NCBI GenBank assembly: GCA_000149265.1
Contig: CH001360.1
Span: 26,851 to 90,850, forward strand
DNA: 64,000 nt
Reading direction: 5' to 3'
From: Ciona savignyi
Lineage: Eukaryota > Chordata > Ascidiacea > Phlebobranchia > Cionidae
The translations under genes were made by a program, and so were the position numbers. Of this stretch, positions 22,486 through 35,080 are shown one piece after another. Each line of letters opens with the position of its first letter. The first letter of the stretch is position 1. The notes under the pieces are model-generated. The model saw only the letters and a program-made list of their open reading frames with translations. It had not been told where the DNA came from and ran no database searches.

Positions 22486-23933
22486 TATAAATGGGAAAGT
22501 TCCAAATATACCGATCTGATTTATAATAAGAGAAAAGGATGACGACAGTTTTATGGGTTATTAGGGGAAGTTTAGTCAAGATTTCGAGGTAATTGTTGTT
22601 TTATACGGACACCACTTGAAGTACTAGTGCTTGCGTACGGGATTTAATAACAGGTGCTTTCAGAAAAAAATAGTAAAATTAGGTAAATATTGTTTCATGG
22701 AAATTGCGATATTTTCACACGGGTGATCATTTTTCTCAATTCGAGTGAGAACGTTGAATTTCACTGTATATTTACGCGTTTGTAAGTCGCTGTAATTACA
22801 GTTATTGGCCGGGAAATGGCGCTGTTATTAACTTCTCAGCGTTTGTGTATGGGCGGCAACTGTCCCGCTACTGATCATTACGGCGGCAGGATGTCACAAT
22901 GCCGGTTGTTACGTCATAAACCATCGTTGCTGAGCGGAGGTATGAACTTCAGATTTATGAATGTCGATTGTGAACTCACAAACGATCTTGTTCACGATTA
23001 TTACATCATAAACAAAGGTTTAACAGTAAAATACATCCGGAGCTAATTGCAATGGATTAAACAGGCGGGCTGCATTATCTTAGTAAAACAGGTTTAAAGC
23101 AGGGTTTATTGTCGTAAGGTTGTGCGTATGAGAACACGAGCTATAAGTAACTGTAAAAAATAAAAGTAATTTAAACGAATTTTTAAACAAGAATAAAAAA
23201 GTTGTCAGCAAAACTGTTTTGAGAAATGCAATCGTGGTGCAAATTCTGCAGGTTTAATTGCACGCATTTAAACGTGTATGTTATAACAAGCGAGTAATCT
23301 TGGGCGTTCTGTCGACGCCTATTAGCGGTTGGTGGAGTTTCTATTAAGCCGTTGTCGTCGTCGTTTCGACCAATCGCCACCCGACCCTTTTCACGTTGCA
23401 ACTGCATTTATGACGTCACTTTAGAAGTACATTTTTACAGCTCGGCGTACCAGGAAATTTCGAATGTGCTTGTGCGAGGACGCGCGTTCTTTATAAACAG
23501 TAAATAAACCGCGTTTAAAGTGCAGGGCTTATGTCTAATCAACTGCAGGACCAACAAAAAAGGACAGGTTAGCTTTTAAATTGCACGTTTGTATTTTGAA
23601 ACGGTTTTAAACGCAGTTTCATTAGCGTAGTACGAGATGAACGAAAACAGATACAATTTTATCTTAGAACGTTGCCGGCAAGGCAGGTAGTTAGTTATAG
23701 GGTTCATTTCACAGGGGAATTTAACGATATAGAGAAATTAGAAGGCTGCGGTCTGATGACTAATATGGTAAGGTTAACTGCATGGAATAATGATCGTGTT
23801 AAAAGAAATCTCGAGTGCTTGTCAAGACGACGGTGGCCTCGAAGGTTGCATTAATCGGTAGTTAATTGAAAATTTCGAAAATGTCAACTGTTATTAACTT
23901 TACGCTGCAGTATCACCGGGTAAATTATTGTTT

Positions 23934-24205
23934 TTGGGTATTTTCGTTGTACGGTTAAATTTTTTTGTAAAAATGATTTTTTTCTTCAGCAAAAACCAGA
24001 AAATATTTTTGGGTATTTTCGTTGTACTGTTAAATTTTTCTGTGAAAATAATTTTTTTCTTGGCGAGATTTTTTGTAGAAAATGGCAGTGACTGTAAACA
24101 TAGACCCACTGTATTTTATCTGGAAGCACTGTTATGTGGATTCGTCAAAACCAAACCTTATCTGGAAACACTGCTATGTGGATTCGTCAGAACCAAGCCT
24201 ATACA
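23934..24205. repeat. Two adjacent tandem duplications (about 75 bp and 42 bp)
   Basis: GGGTATTTTCGTTGTACGGT recurs as GGGTATTTTCGTTGTACTGT about 75 bp on. ATGTGGATTCGTCAAAACCA recurs as ATGTGGATTCGTCAGAACCA about 42 bp on. Confidence 0.8.
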
Positions 24206-25681
24206 CGTGAACACGTAGCGAATAATTGCAGGTTGCTTCAAAAAAATGCGGGTCTTTGCTATTTGAAATCTGGCTCAATAAAGTGCGTTGTTTAAGAAGT
24301 TTAATTTAAAATCGCTCACGATGGTGCATATGCTGGAACGATGAGCACTCTGGCGCGTTTTGTTTACGAAAATAGAGCATAAATACCGTGAGAGTTTAAT
24401 CCGAGAGCGAAGTTCTATATCGGAGCCGATAGATATACGAATTCGGTCGCTCAATTAAGGCCAGAGGCTTTGGTGGTGTCATTAGAACTACGCGCGTGCT
24501 TCAAGAAAGCATTTTTTTTGCGAAAGGGCGTAAAAAGGTGACACGCTCGCGGTTAATATATAAACATATGTTGGTGTGTACAGTCCGCTTAGAAAACTGT
24601 ATACAGAAAAATAACATTCCAGAATCAAAATGATCGTAAAGGGTCAGCATACTGTGTATATGGCAACATTTCAATTTATGCGGTAGCTTTTGCGTTTAAA
24701 ATTATTTTCTAATCAGGTAGTATGGAACTAGTATGAATTTATAACATAACTGGTGCATAAAATTGTATATACTAGTTGAGGACCGCAAGCAGACATGTAA
24801 AACCACTTAAGCTGGTTAGCTTTGGTGTTAGTGGCATACTTTCAGCAGTGCGGCTGAAATATTTATAAAGTTGAGCATAGCAGTACCGGCATGTTGACTG
24901 GTTTGTTTAGTCTGGTAGGTAAGGCAACAAAGCAGGGTATAGGAGATAGAAAGCAGAACGCGTATTGCATTTTCACTATCAGATTTCCGCTGCAATTCGG
25001 CTGATGCATAAGACGATAGGATGCCCTTAAGCCCGGGTAATGAAAAACCTGCCCGGTGGGACGAATAAGGCTGCGCTTGGGCAATCAATCACTCTTGATT
25101 CCGAAATTGCGGTGTTTCGTTGCAATTTAATCTGAATCTAACTACAAAATAGTTGCCGCGTCTTTTCACCGCAAATTGGAAATAGAGCGTTGAAGTGTGT
25201 AATGATGTTCAGTAATATTTGTCAGTGATTTGGCCTAGTTGTTCGCCCAAAGCCAAGTAAAGCAAGTCGCGTTGGCTGTGGTGGCGCGGTTATTGTAAGT
25301 AGATAATGCTCGAATGATGCGCAATATCTATAGATTTTGCAGTCGATATATTCGACTGAGTTATCCAACGAACCAGTCGGTCGAGTTTGGACAACCTGCT
25401 GTTTGCATTGTAAAGTCGCGACACCCACAATTGAATTCGCATTTCGCTCATAATTAGCTCGCTCGGTCGACACTCTTGTCACTAAACCATTTTAATTGCA
25501 GGGATAGAAGAATAGACTGTCATACCGATCCTTATTATACTGCTAAATACCGTTTTGCGCGGTAAGAATTATATTATGCAATAGGGTATCTATGGCTTAA
25601 GCTCACAACGTCGCCACGCGAGTTTTGTAAACAGCGCTTGGAAATTAATTATTGCAACTAATTTCGACTTAATTTGTTTTC

Positions 25682-25707
25682 AGCTTTTATAGGTAAATAT
25701 AGGTAGT
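25682..25707 (+). promoter_or_regulatory. Splice acceptor just upstream of ATG, possible trans-splice site
   Basis: A pyrimidine-rich TTAATTTGTTTTCAG ends at 25683, 24 nt before the ATG of the pentraxin-ZP gene. Ascidians trans-splice a short leader onto many mRNAs, so this could be such a site or the end of a 5'-UTR intron. Confidence 0.45.
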
Positions 25708-25896
25708 ATGAATTTTATTGCTGCACTTTTCACCGTTATGTTATCCTTACTACCGAACACAGTGCGCACATTTCAAGGTAATAACATACTTCTGTTCGTT
25801 ATGATATGAATATCTATAGAATTCCATTTTGCCACAGTTTTTTTGTTTTATTTTTTGATTTTCAGTTAATGCCATATTTGTTTTGGTGTATATATT

Positions 25897-25943
<47 letters not shown>

Positions 25944-28900
25944 GACATGCTTTGTGTTTTCAAATTGTTTGTGGTTAACGCTGCAGCGAAGGAAAGAAAA
26001 AATAAAATTGAATTAAATTGAATTTCAAAACAGATTTTAAAAGAAAGCATTATTACATTGAACAAGTCATCGCTTTTGGCTGTATTTGTTGTCATCGTTT
26101 ACTTTAAAATCTATTGCTTTAAATTTTACGCTTTTTATTGATTTCTATGTACTGTTATAAATTTTACTTCACAATTTGTTATTTTTTATTATGTTTACTC
26201 CAATATTTTCTAAAGAGAAAGTCAGGACTGTCTGTTTGCTTGTGCTGTAATTTGATGAGCAAAGCATAAACGTAAGAAAAATCACACAAATTTCGTTTCA
26301 ACAGGCTTTCACCGAAATGTTTTGAACCTACCAAACGTCACAGAGTTTCGTGTGACGTCACAAACAAATTCACTGGCGTCCCTTGCGTGGACGAGAGATG
26401 ACGTAATAAAGACACCTCTGGTCGCCCTGACCATGTGTGTTTGGGCGAAATCGACAAGTTTAAGACGAACTGGAACGATTATGTCGTACACGGTCGGCAA
26501 TAAACACGAATTCTCGTTGTTGTCATACAGTCCGGGTGATCATGACAGTTATGACGTTTATCTCGTCGTTTCCGGTCAACGGATCACGGATCCGATCCCG
26601 TTACGCATCGATGACGTCGTGTGGCATTACGTATGCGTGACGTGGGAGACCGAAGGGGAATACCGAGTTTATATGGATGGTAGTGTTATACAAGAAGGAA
26701 GCGGACTAGCAGTAAGTTTCTATTTATATAAATATAGATACAGCACTAGTATACACGAAAAAATGCTACACATAGGAAAAAACACTGACAAACACGAAAA
26801 AACTGCTACACGTAAAAAAACACGGACAAAAAACTACTATACACATGAGAAAATGATACACACGAAAAATTACAAAGATTTACTTACTGTGACATAAAAA
26901 AACTATAATTAGTTTTTTAATTTAGCATGTTAAAATTATTAATTTTGGATTACCTTTTTATATTTTCTTACATTTCATGTCATATTGACTTAATTCAACC
27001 TTTTCTGTACAGTTTTCCAAAGAAGTCCAACCAAACGGTCGTTTTTACTTCGGGGCGCCGCATAAAGTGAACGAAACCGGACGAAATATCACTCCGTTTA
27101 TTGGGAAACTGACCGGTCTCTCATTATGGAACACAACTCTTACTTTGGAAGAAATCGTGGAAGCGGGGGATTGTCAAGCTTTCAATGAGCAGCAACTTCT
27201 TGGCGGGAGATTTGAATATACCAATCAACCAATAGAAAGCCAGCTCCGCTCCGCCCTTGTTTACTATTGGTCGCCGGACACAATGGTTACTTCATGGCCG
27301 GCTAGCTTTTACCCAAACGAGGATGTGTGTGGTGAGTAGACTTGTTGTACAAAAATAACACGCTGTCCTCTGTATGTATTGCTCTCTGCTAAAATTCACA
27401 CAGCTACAAAATTGTATGTAAAATTAAAGTTAAAATTTGACCCATGTAGGCTAGTACTTTCAGTATAGTTTTAATCGGTACCTAAAGGTGTTTTATTTTA
27501 CTTTTGTCCGGTCGTTTAACTTTACTGACCATCCAGACCGTCAGCAGGAATGAAATCGAAACCAGGCAATAGTCAGACGTTTATTTCCTTAAGGAATGCA
27601 CTTAGAGGGTATTGGCTAATCCAAGTGGAAACAAAAACTGTCGCCTTAATTGTTTTAAATACCCTGCAGTAGCTTTCATAATCCGTATGGGTACGAGGTA
27701 ATCGGACAATTTTCCATTCCATGTTATCATATTTTATTTTGTTGGTTTGAAGAAATCAAAAACATATATACATGATTCCATTAATATCAGACATAGACCA
27801 CGGTGGTTCTTAGTCCTCATTCATGCATCTTTATCTACCGTCCCCTTGTTCTACCATTACAGGTGGAGAAGTGACGGTCGATTGCGGACACAGACACATG
27901 CTGATATCGCTCTCCAGTGCTCGTCCGACTTCGCACGACATTTCCCGAACGGAGCTTCATCTGAAGGACGTCACGTGTACGCCAACCGCACGAGGGCTCC
28001 GAGGAGAGCACTATGTTTTCGAGTTGAACGATTTTACGTCGTGCGGCACAACAAGAACGGTAAGCAACACCTTGAAATGGTATTTTAAGTATTTTTGTAT
28101 TAAGCGTTTCCTTTATATTGGAAATCGCACTTAATCAGTCTGGCGCGCATGTTTTTTCGTTAATTGTTTTATTATAGCGGGTTGAAATTCAGTTCTGTAC
28201 CTTACATTCATCTTTACTTGCATTTTCCACGACATTACGTTTATTTTGTTAGTTGCTAAATAACTTGTGTTACAGCGCCAAGTTAGGATATAAGTTTGTT
28301 TAAAATTTGAATAAAGTCAAATTTAGTGCAACACCTGTCACCGGTTGTTTGGTCGTAAATGGTCGTAGGCGGTCAAGCTCCTAATCTAAAGTAAAGTGCT
28401 TCGAGTAAACTGAATCATTAAATCCTTGCATTACGCAATTGACAATAAATTTTTACATCACAACACATGCTGAGCAATCGTAGCAAATCAGCTGAATCAT
28501 GTTTTTGTCCGATTTAATTGCCAAAAAAACTCTTTACGTTTTAGGTAAATATGCAAAATTTAGTTTTAGGTATCCAAAATGCTTTTAATATTTAAAAGGC
28601 GGTTTGGCTTGAGTTTTTGAAGCCATGATTTATTTATAGCAACACGGGTGGAAAAACGAACAGCTGTAAGAATATCCAGCTATAAATAGAATTAACTCCC
28701 ATTATATGGAGTGCAATTAAGAGTTTAAGAGTTTTGCCCAGGTGGCTGGAAATGGAAGGGAAAACAAAATACAAAATAACGAACTAAAAAACATGACGTC
28801 AGCAGATAATCCACTTGATTTTGGCAAACGTCATGTGTAATTTTAATTAAAATATCATCTCAAGTAATAAATCAACAGTCCTGCCGGTGAAACAGTAAAG

Positions 28901-31900
28901 CGTTCGGGGAAAATATGAATTTCGGATTGACGTCATTTTCCTGATGACGTCATTTCCGTGATGACGTCACCACACTAACTGTTGCAGGTGTCGGACAAAG
29001 AGGTCGTTTACACGAACCACGTAAGCAACCTGAACACGGAAGCGAATGTTGTATTCGTGGGGTATTCATACAAGTCCCAAGTACAATGTCACTACCCCAT
29101 TGATTTGACTGTGACCATGAGGAGTCTTGCAACGGGCGCCAAGGAAGGGCTTGTGTAAGTGTTCTAGGGTGGTCCCATATTATATCCTGTGTTCCATTGA
29201 ATTGGTGATGTTGTACGGACGTGTGGCCGAATGGTTAACGCGACCGATACATATACCGGCTCCCATAAAGCCCATCATGGGCTCGAAACTTAGCTCGAAT
29301 AAAAAAAAACAACAACAATAAATTGATGTATAAATTGTCATTTACGGATAAATGAAAGATGATCATCTAAACAACCGTGTTTTAAAGACAGTAGTACTAT
29401 CTTAATAAAAAATGTAAAGCGGTATATAAAGCGGTCGTGTTAACCAATCGGCCACACAACCGTTCTATCCAAATAATTACAGTAGATAAGAAAATTAAAA
29501 TTTGCCTATTGCTATCTCGGGCCAAAAGTCAGTTGATAATTGCAATATAAATGGTTTAATCGACATACCATTACCTAAATGTTATTTCAACTATGTTAAT
29601 TGTTATGGTTCGAACAAGCTGTGTTCTATAAGGGCTAAGTACTATGTACTCTACTTTCTGGGTGGTATCTGTCCAAAATACCAATTAGTCAATGTGTGGA
29701 TATTGGGCGTTAACTGACCTCAATGTATGTTATTGGGAAAAATCTTGAAAAAAGAAACTTTAAAAATATTTGAAAAAAGCTTTAAATCTGTTCTTGAACA
29801 AAGGTTAAGTTAAGCATATGGTTAAGCAAAGGTTAAGAAATATCAACCAAATGTTAATCGTACTAACCATTACAAGTTAATCGTATTAACTAAGTCCATT
29901 ACAAGAACTTTTCTACTTTTCCAAAAACTTAAAATAAATATTTTTTTAAACTCTATTTCAGAGCAAGTGCAGCCATGCGTAACCCAACGACCAATGAGAT
30001 TGATCTCGAAGCGACTGTAGCTGTATTCAAGGATGGCGCTTTCTCAAAGACATTCGAAAACACTCCGCTGTTAAGACCACGTGATAGCGTCTACATCGGC
30101 GTAGTTGTCAAGGTAACACTGGGGTTACTATCATTATAATGAATGGGTGCGGTAGTGTGGCCGAATGGTTAACACGACCGATACATATACCGACTTACCT
30201 ACAAAAAAACGGCCTTAGCAATCAACCCATTATGGTTTTGAAACTAAACCCGGTAACAAAAAAAAATATTTATATAAAAATATATCTGGCGAACGCCGAA
30301 ATATAATTAATAGTCTATAATCATGTCGTTAAAACTTTTTTAAAATTCAAAAAGATTTGTTAGCGTTTAGGAACGACATAACCCACCAGTCGATTTTTAT
30401 TTTATTTTTTTACTGTAACCTTCAATACTGGTCCTCTTTCACTATTGGAGAACGTTTTTTCTTGCTCCTTTTTCAGGGCTCTTAAGTAATTGGTAACTGT
30501 AGTTTTTTAAAGTTAGGTTTAACGGCCATACGTCTGTGTTTTTGCTTATGTCGGATCGTGAGCATGCGGCTAACAAGTTTAACTATTGCAGTGTTGCCGT
30601 TTGATTACTGCTTTATTTTTTAAAAACTTTGCTCCTTCCTTCATTTGGAGTAATGGGCCTTCTATGGCCTAAATTCCTTGTCCCGGTGATAAACCCACCC
30701 ATATTAATGTACTTCCTTCATAGCCGTAAAGAAAATGCAAAAAATAAACTAAACTTAAACTAAAAAATGTCAAGTATTTTGAGCAATAGAGACGGTTGTA
30801 TGTTCCGCTGCAACAGACAATTGCCGGTATTGAAATTCTTATATAACCCTGTGCTTGACCCAGAACACTGAATCCGACCAAACTTCAATGGGGATGCCAA
30901 CGTCGTTGTGGATTCGTGCTGGGTGACGTCGCAAAGACACAGAAGAAACATCATTTCAAACAACGGGTATGAACGACCTACATTAATATTAATTAATCTT
31001 TGTTGTCGAATGATTGTACACTCTTCGAAATCAAAAAGTCGAAACGAAATCGAAAAGTGTTTTAAAGTTTGAGAATCATGTGTAGCATTGTCATATTAGC
31101 TCATATGTATATTTATAAATTTGTATCATAAAAAAAGAGTGAAAACGGTTAACCGTCTGCACGCGATCTTTATAATATCAAGTTTTATTTCTATATATAT
31201 ATACTCATCATTATAATGTTTATATTTAATCTTGTGAACAAAGGGTATTTTTTTGCGACCCAATTGAAATATGCGTACGTATTCGCAGTATAAAGGGAAT
31301 AGCCATGCAGTTAATCTCTCCAAAATGATTCGTTTTTCTAAGACGATTTACAGATCTTCTTTTTCGATTGATATTATGTTTGTGCAGCGAATGTGTCATA
31401 CGCCCATGCATAACTCTTCGAAGTATATGGTGACGTTAATAAATAAACGGTTTAACAGCGTTAACAAATATACACACACAAAAAGAACGGTCGTGTGGCC
31501 AAATGGTCAACGCGGCCGATACATATACCAAAGTATATACACAAAACGGTCATAGTGACGAACCTAGTATGGATTCGAAACTTAGCTCGGTTAAAAATAA
31601 AGGAAGTAAAAATTATGATCTCTCATTTCATTCGTGTGGGAAGCTCTTTCAGGGGAATTCCCCATACTAAAACTCCTTTTAAAAATCTTTGTTTCTCAGA
31701 TGCACCGCACTGTACAATGGAGTAACCGTGTTGGATAACGGGCGTAACTCGCAAGCAAGAATCAAGTTATCATCCGAAGTGTTTTCCTTCTCTTCCGGTC
31801 CCATTTATTTACAGTGTTCCGTCTATCCATGCATTGGGCGAGAATGCTCGCCGGATTGTACAGCTCAAAACAATAGGTTTGTGTTGAAGGCAAACATTTG

Positions 31901-33295
31901 TCATTTTCCGTGAAATTTTCGCTATCTTTTCATGGCGAACCGCGAAATTAAAAAAAAAATACGTAAAAAATTTTACACAATAATACGTAAAAAAATGTAC
32001 ACAACAATACGTAAAAAAATGTACACAATAATACGTAAAAAAATGTACACAATAATACGTAAAAAATGTACACAACAATACGTAAAAAAATGTACACAAC
32101 AATACGTAAAAAAATTTACACAACAATACGTAAAAAATGTACACAATAATATTATTTCAATCTGGTAACCTATTTTTACTTCTGGCAGCGAGTCTCCACC
32201 TGTATGGTCAATTCAAAACGTGACGTCAGCAATTTTGCCGGAGAAACAAAAGCGAGGTAACTTCTTACAAAGTTTGTAATTTTTTTGACTGGATCTTGAT
32301 TTGTTATTCTATAATAGGCTGATAGTTACTTATAATGGGCTCGTCCCAAAGAATAGCTTACATATATATTGGTCGTGTTAACCATTCGGACACACGAACG
32401 TAAGAATTCTATTCGAATATTATTTTTTTTATCGGGCCAAGTTTCGAATCCATGATGGGCTCGTCACTTAGAACGTTTTTGTATATGTCGGTATCGGTCG
32501 TGTTTTCCATTAGGCCACACGACCGTACGAATTTTATTCGAATAACTTATTTTGTTCCCCAGCCGCGGACGACACCGTTCGACAATATGATCTCACTGTG
32601 GGACCGGTCTACGCTAAAGATTTCTGGACACACACATTAGCACGCCCATCACCTGGTTCTGCTTCAAGTACGTATTTTTAACTTTGACATTACAACAAAT
32701 TACAACAACATTTTTACTTTATTTTCTATTTTCACCGTTTTTTTTTATTACAATACTATTTTTACAGTTTTTTTTTAATACAACACTATTTTTACTTTTT
32801 TCACCGTTTTTTTTTATTACAACACTATTTTTACAGTTTTTTTTATTACAACACTATTTTTACAGTTTTTTTTAATACAACACTATTTTTACTTTTTTCA
32901 CCGTTTTTTTTATTACAACACTATTTTTACAGTTTTTTTTAATACAACACTATTTTTACTTTTTTCACCGTTTTTTTTATTACAACACTATTTTCACAGT
33001 AAACGCAGCCGAAAATACGTTTTACAAGAACCCCGTGTTTCTTGCAACTCTCGCTGCCCTTTCCCTTATCGCACTGTTTTCGTTGCTGATCGCTATCGCC
33101 CTCTTGCGAAAGCGTCGCCGCCCTGCTTCGGAAAACATGGAAGTCGACGACCCGGTTGAGATAACCCAACACAAGAGGTGCCAGAGCATCGAAGGCTCGG
33201 CCAGTTCAATATCAACAGACTTATCAATATCAATGTCGTCATTTGACAGCATTTCGTCATTCGATTCAATCGAATTTTCGGCTTCGCACCACTGA
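25708..33295 (+). CDS. Pentraxin-ZP transmembrane protein, 11 exons
   Basis: Exons: 25708-25777, 26305-26711, 27013-27331, 27863-28059, 28988-29154, 29962-30112, 30864-30966, 31700-31876, 32189-32256, 32563-32667 and 33000-33295 (TGA). About 686 aa. Order: signal peptide (1-21), pentraxin/LamG-like domain (about 24-262; WHYVCVTWE, YMDG, LTGLSLWNTTL), ZP domain (about 266-535), KQKR furin-like site, then one transmembrane helix (about 600-624) followed by RKRRRP and a Ser-rich cytoplasmic tail. ZP-N holds VTVDCGHRHM and FTSCGTTRTV; ZP-C holds LRPRDSVYIGVVV, VVVDSCWVTSQ and CSVYPCIGRECSPDC. ZP proteins polymerise into extracellular coats after cleavage before the membrane anchor, so an egg-coat or epithelial matrix role is inferred. 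All junctions keep phase except exon 7, which is one base short (see 30890). An AATAAA lies at 33435. Orthology is not recognised. Confidence 0.92.
25888..25943. repeat. (TA)n microsatellite
   Basis: A run of alternating T and A in intron 1 of the pentraxin-ZP gene; the ORFs crossing it are spurious. Confidence 0.95.
29217..29309 (+). mobile_element. SINE-A copy, near consensus
   Basis: GTGTGGCCGAATGGTTAACG head (A-box-like TGGCCGAATGG) and GGGCTCGAAACTTAGCTCGA (B-box-like). It lies in intron 5 of the pentraxin-ZP gene. Confidence 0.88.
30151..30267 (+). mobile_element. SINE-A copy
   Basis: GGTAGTGTGGCCGAATGGTT head and TTTTGAAACTAAACCCGGTA end, intron 6 of the pentraxin-ZP gene. Confidence 0.85.
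30864..30966 (+). other. ZP exon 7 with an apparent one-base deletion in a G run
   Basis: The exon follows a CTTGACCCAG acceptor and ends at a GTATGA donor. Entered in phase 0 it reads NTESDQTSMG, then meets a TGA. The conserved VVVDSCWVTSQ, whose frame also fits exon 8, is offset by one base. The offset arises at the four-G run 30890-30893. The exon is 103 bases where the neighbouring phases need 104. This is either a homopolymer miscall or a real frameshift allele. Confidence 0.75.
31489..31595 (+). mobile_element. SINE-A copy
   Basis: GGTCGTGTGGCCAAATGGTC head and GGATTCGAAACTTAGCTCGG end, intron 7 of the pentraxin-ZP gene, about 100 bp upstream of exon 8. Confidence 0.87.
31965..32150. 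repeat. 24-bp tandem repeat (ACGTAAAAAAATGTACACAA)
   Basis: About eight units of an ACGTAAAAAA(A)TGTACACAATAAT pattern in intron 8 of the pentraxin-ZP gene. It is open in several frames and produces spurious repetitive ORFs. Confidence 0.93.
32345..32535 (-). mobile_element. Two reverse SINE-A copies
   Basis: Head complement GGTCGTGTTAACCATTCGGA near 32375 (truncated copy) and GGTCGTGTTTTCCATTAGGC near 32495 (fuller copy). Both lie in intron 9 of the pentraxin-ZP gene. Confidence 0.78.
32700..32995. repeat. T-rich tandem repeat leading into the last exon
   Basis: TTTTTATTACAACACTATTT recurs about nine times in intron 10, with a longer TTTTTTCACCG variant interspersed. The array runs straight into the TTTTCACAG acceptor of exon 11, so the repeat itself forms the pyrimidine tract. 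Confidence 0.92.
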
Positions 33296-33434
33296 CGTCA
33301 TAGTGACGTCATAAATAGTCTAATTTATTCTTATGCTATGAGCAACTTTGAGGTCCGTACTGTCGGCGCGGCAAACACTTTTTACTATTTTTAAGTTCCG
33401 TTATTACCATTTGTGTGCTTTTGTTTGTTGTAGA

Positions 33435-33440
33435 AATAAA
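33435..33440 (+). other. AATAAA poly(A) signal of the pentraxin-ZP gene
   Basis: First AATAAA on the plus strand after the TGA at 33295, 140 bp downstream. Confidence 0.7.
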
Positions 33441-33539
33441 ACAGTCTTGGATATAAGAACGGCATTTTCCATTAAAACAGTTTATTCCATTTATTAATAT
33501 TATAGTGGAATTTATTGTATGTAAACATAATGTATGTCA

Positions 33540-33612
33540 TCACGCGGTGCTGTGGTTAAGGTCCGTGGTCAAGAGCAGGCAGGTGAAGTGTTCGATCCTC
33601 TCTGTCGACCTT
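33540..33612 (+). mobile_element. tRNA-like sequence, probable SINE head
   Basis: GCTGTGGTTAAGGTCCGTGG and GTGTTCGATCCTC resemble A and B boxes at tRNA-like spacing, but the stems do not pair as a functional tRNA. It differs from SINE-A and SINE-B. Confidence 0.35.
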
Positions 33613-33728
33613 TATACACACATGCGTTTGAGGTTTTACAGTGATAGCCTTGGCTTAGTTAATTTAAATGGATCGTTCAAAAATCGAAGTGTTATCGATT
33701 ATTGAACCTACTGCAACGCTTTGGCAAC

Positions 33729-33900
33729 ATTTTAAGAAGAAAAGGGGGAAAACTTCTCAGTAAAACCACGGATACTTATTCTAACCTTGTCCGAAACCCT
33801 AAGTCAAACCCCAGAATTAACGCAAACTTCCTAGTCCTAACACTGTAATCATCATATTAGAAAGCAGTTTCCTCCCTTTCCTATATTTTCCTCAGTTCTC
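33729..33900. mobile_element. Telomere-like MITE (family M), diverged copy 5
   Basis: AGGGGGAAAACTTCTCAGTA at the left, a CTAAGTCAAACCCCAGAATT middle, and CCTATATTTTCCTCAGTTCT at the right: the M pattern with many substitutions. Confidence 0.55.
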
Positions 33901-33904
33901 CCAC

Positions 33905-35080
33905 TGCAACGGCTTTGGAAATATGACATTCGGTAATCCAGCTATAACCTGTGTAATGACCTCGTTTTTCGATTCCGGATAGAAAGATAAGTATTTCACA
34001 CCATATCGTCGATGTATGTTTATTATACCCCAATTATTTATAGAGGCATAAGAAGAAGTTTAAGAAAAACAAAGTATAATATGTTTAACGTGAAGCCAAC
34101 ATACATCGTTTCATATTCAGTCGTTTAAGTAATTGCCCTTAAAGATTAAAAATCAAACAAGGTAATATTCAAAAAGTCTCAATATCGACAAAATATTATT
34201 GGATTTGTGTTTTTGCGTAGAGAAACTTACAGATCCAGGCATAATACGCCAATGTTTAACCTAAGCTTTAGCACCAAATGAATGTGGTGGGATGTAACCC
34301 AAGATCTCCTCGAAAGTAAGTTTTTTTTTGTTTGAGAGGCATTGTTTGGTTCAAAAGAATTCACTAATACGTTGTGTAGTATTAGGTTTCAAGTTTAGTT
34401 TATTATTTTTGTGCCCAAGTATTAAATAACAGCAAATAAAACAAATCACAGCAAAGGAACTATTAAAAAATGATCGAAAAGCCTAAACATTAAATAAATC
34501 ATCAGAAATACATGTATTTGCGTTGGGAAATATTATTCAACAAATTTGATGGCTTGATGTTTGGCCGTGCCTCAGTTGGTTGGGGATATAGGACAATGAT
34601 TTGGTTTCATATTACGCGACTGCCCGCTGTTCTTTTGCCTCTCAGTAACAGCGACTGTATTATTCATCTGGCACCAGTAACTGCTTGACAAGATAGGACA
34701 GTGTGTAATCTTTCACAAGGTACAAGATACGCTGTTTAGGCCATAAATACAGGAACAAGCGAACTCGGAATTTCTCCACTAATCACAAGGTAAGTCCTCA
34801 TAGACAAATAGTATCCAGTTATTTGCTTTTCGCTCAGCTTGTGTGTGGACTGGACGCTACTTGGTTGCTAGCAGGTGTATTAGTTAAACTAAGAGTGTCA
34901 ATATTGAGCGAAAATTTGATCGCAAATCAAACAGACTTCTCGTTTATAAACTATTGCAGTTTTTACACCGAGGCAGTGTGTTGGTGTAATAATTCAGTTA
35001 CGGTAAATTCGCGGTCCAGCCAGTTATAGTTTGTAAGTGCAAGTCGAACATTAAAAAAGCTACAAGACTGTACAATAAAC
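33905..35080. other. Intergenic DNA 5' of LRRC51
   Basis: AT-rich with no exon recognised. It should contain the LRRC51 promoter or outron. Confidence 0.45.

Larger units (their letters stand above)
19045..25640. other. Gene-poor interval
   Basis: No exon I can support. Contents: two related hAT-type MITEs, SINE-B fragments, a 180-bp-arm inverted repeat, short tandem duplications near 23934-24205, and several TGACGT-containing stretches. The missing 5' exon of SH3BP5 may lie here. A TATA-like TAATATATAAACAT occurs near 24556 without a recognisable gene. Confidence 0.5.

Noticed and set aside
23183-23407. Minus-strand ORF starting MQLQREKGRVAIGRNDDDNG as the missing SH3BP5 first exon
   Set aside because: No convincing donor and no family similarity; it could not be joined in phase to 18716.
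31809-32168. Repetitive ORFs of KKMYTIIR / YCVHFFTY type
   Set aside because: They read through the 24-bp intronic tandem repeat of the pentraxin-ZP gene.
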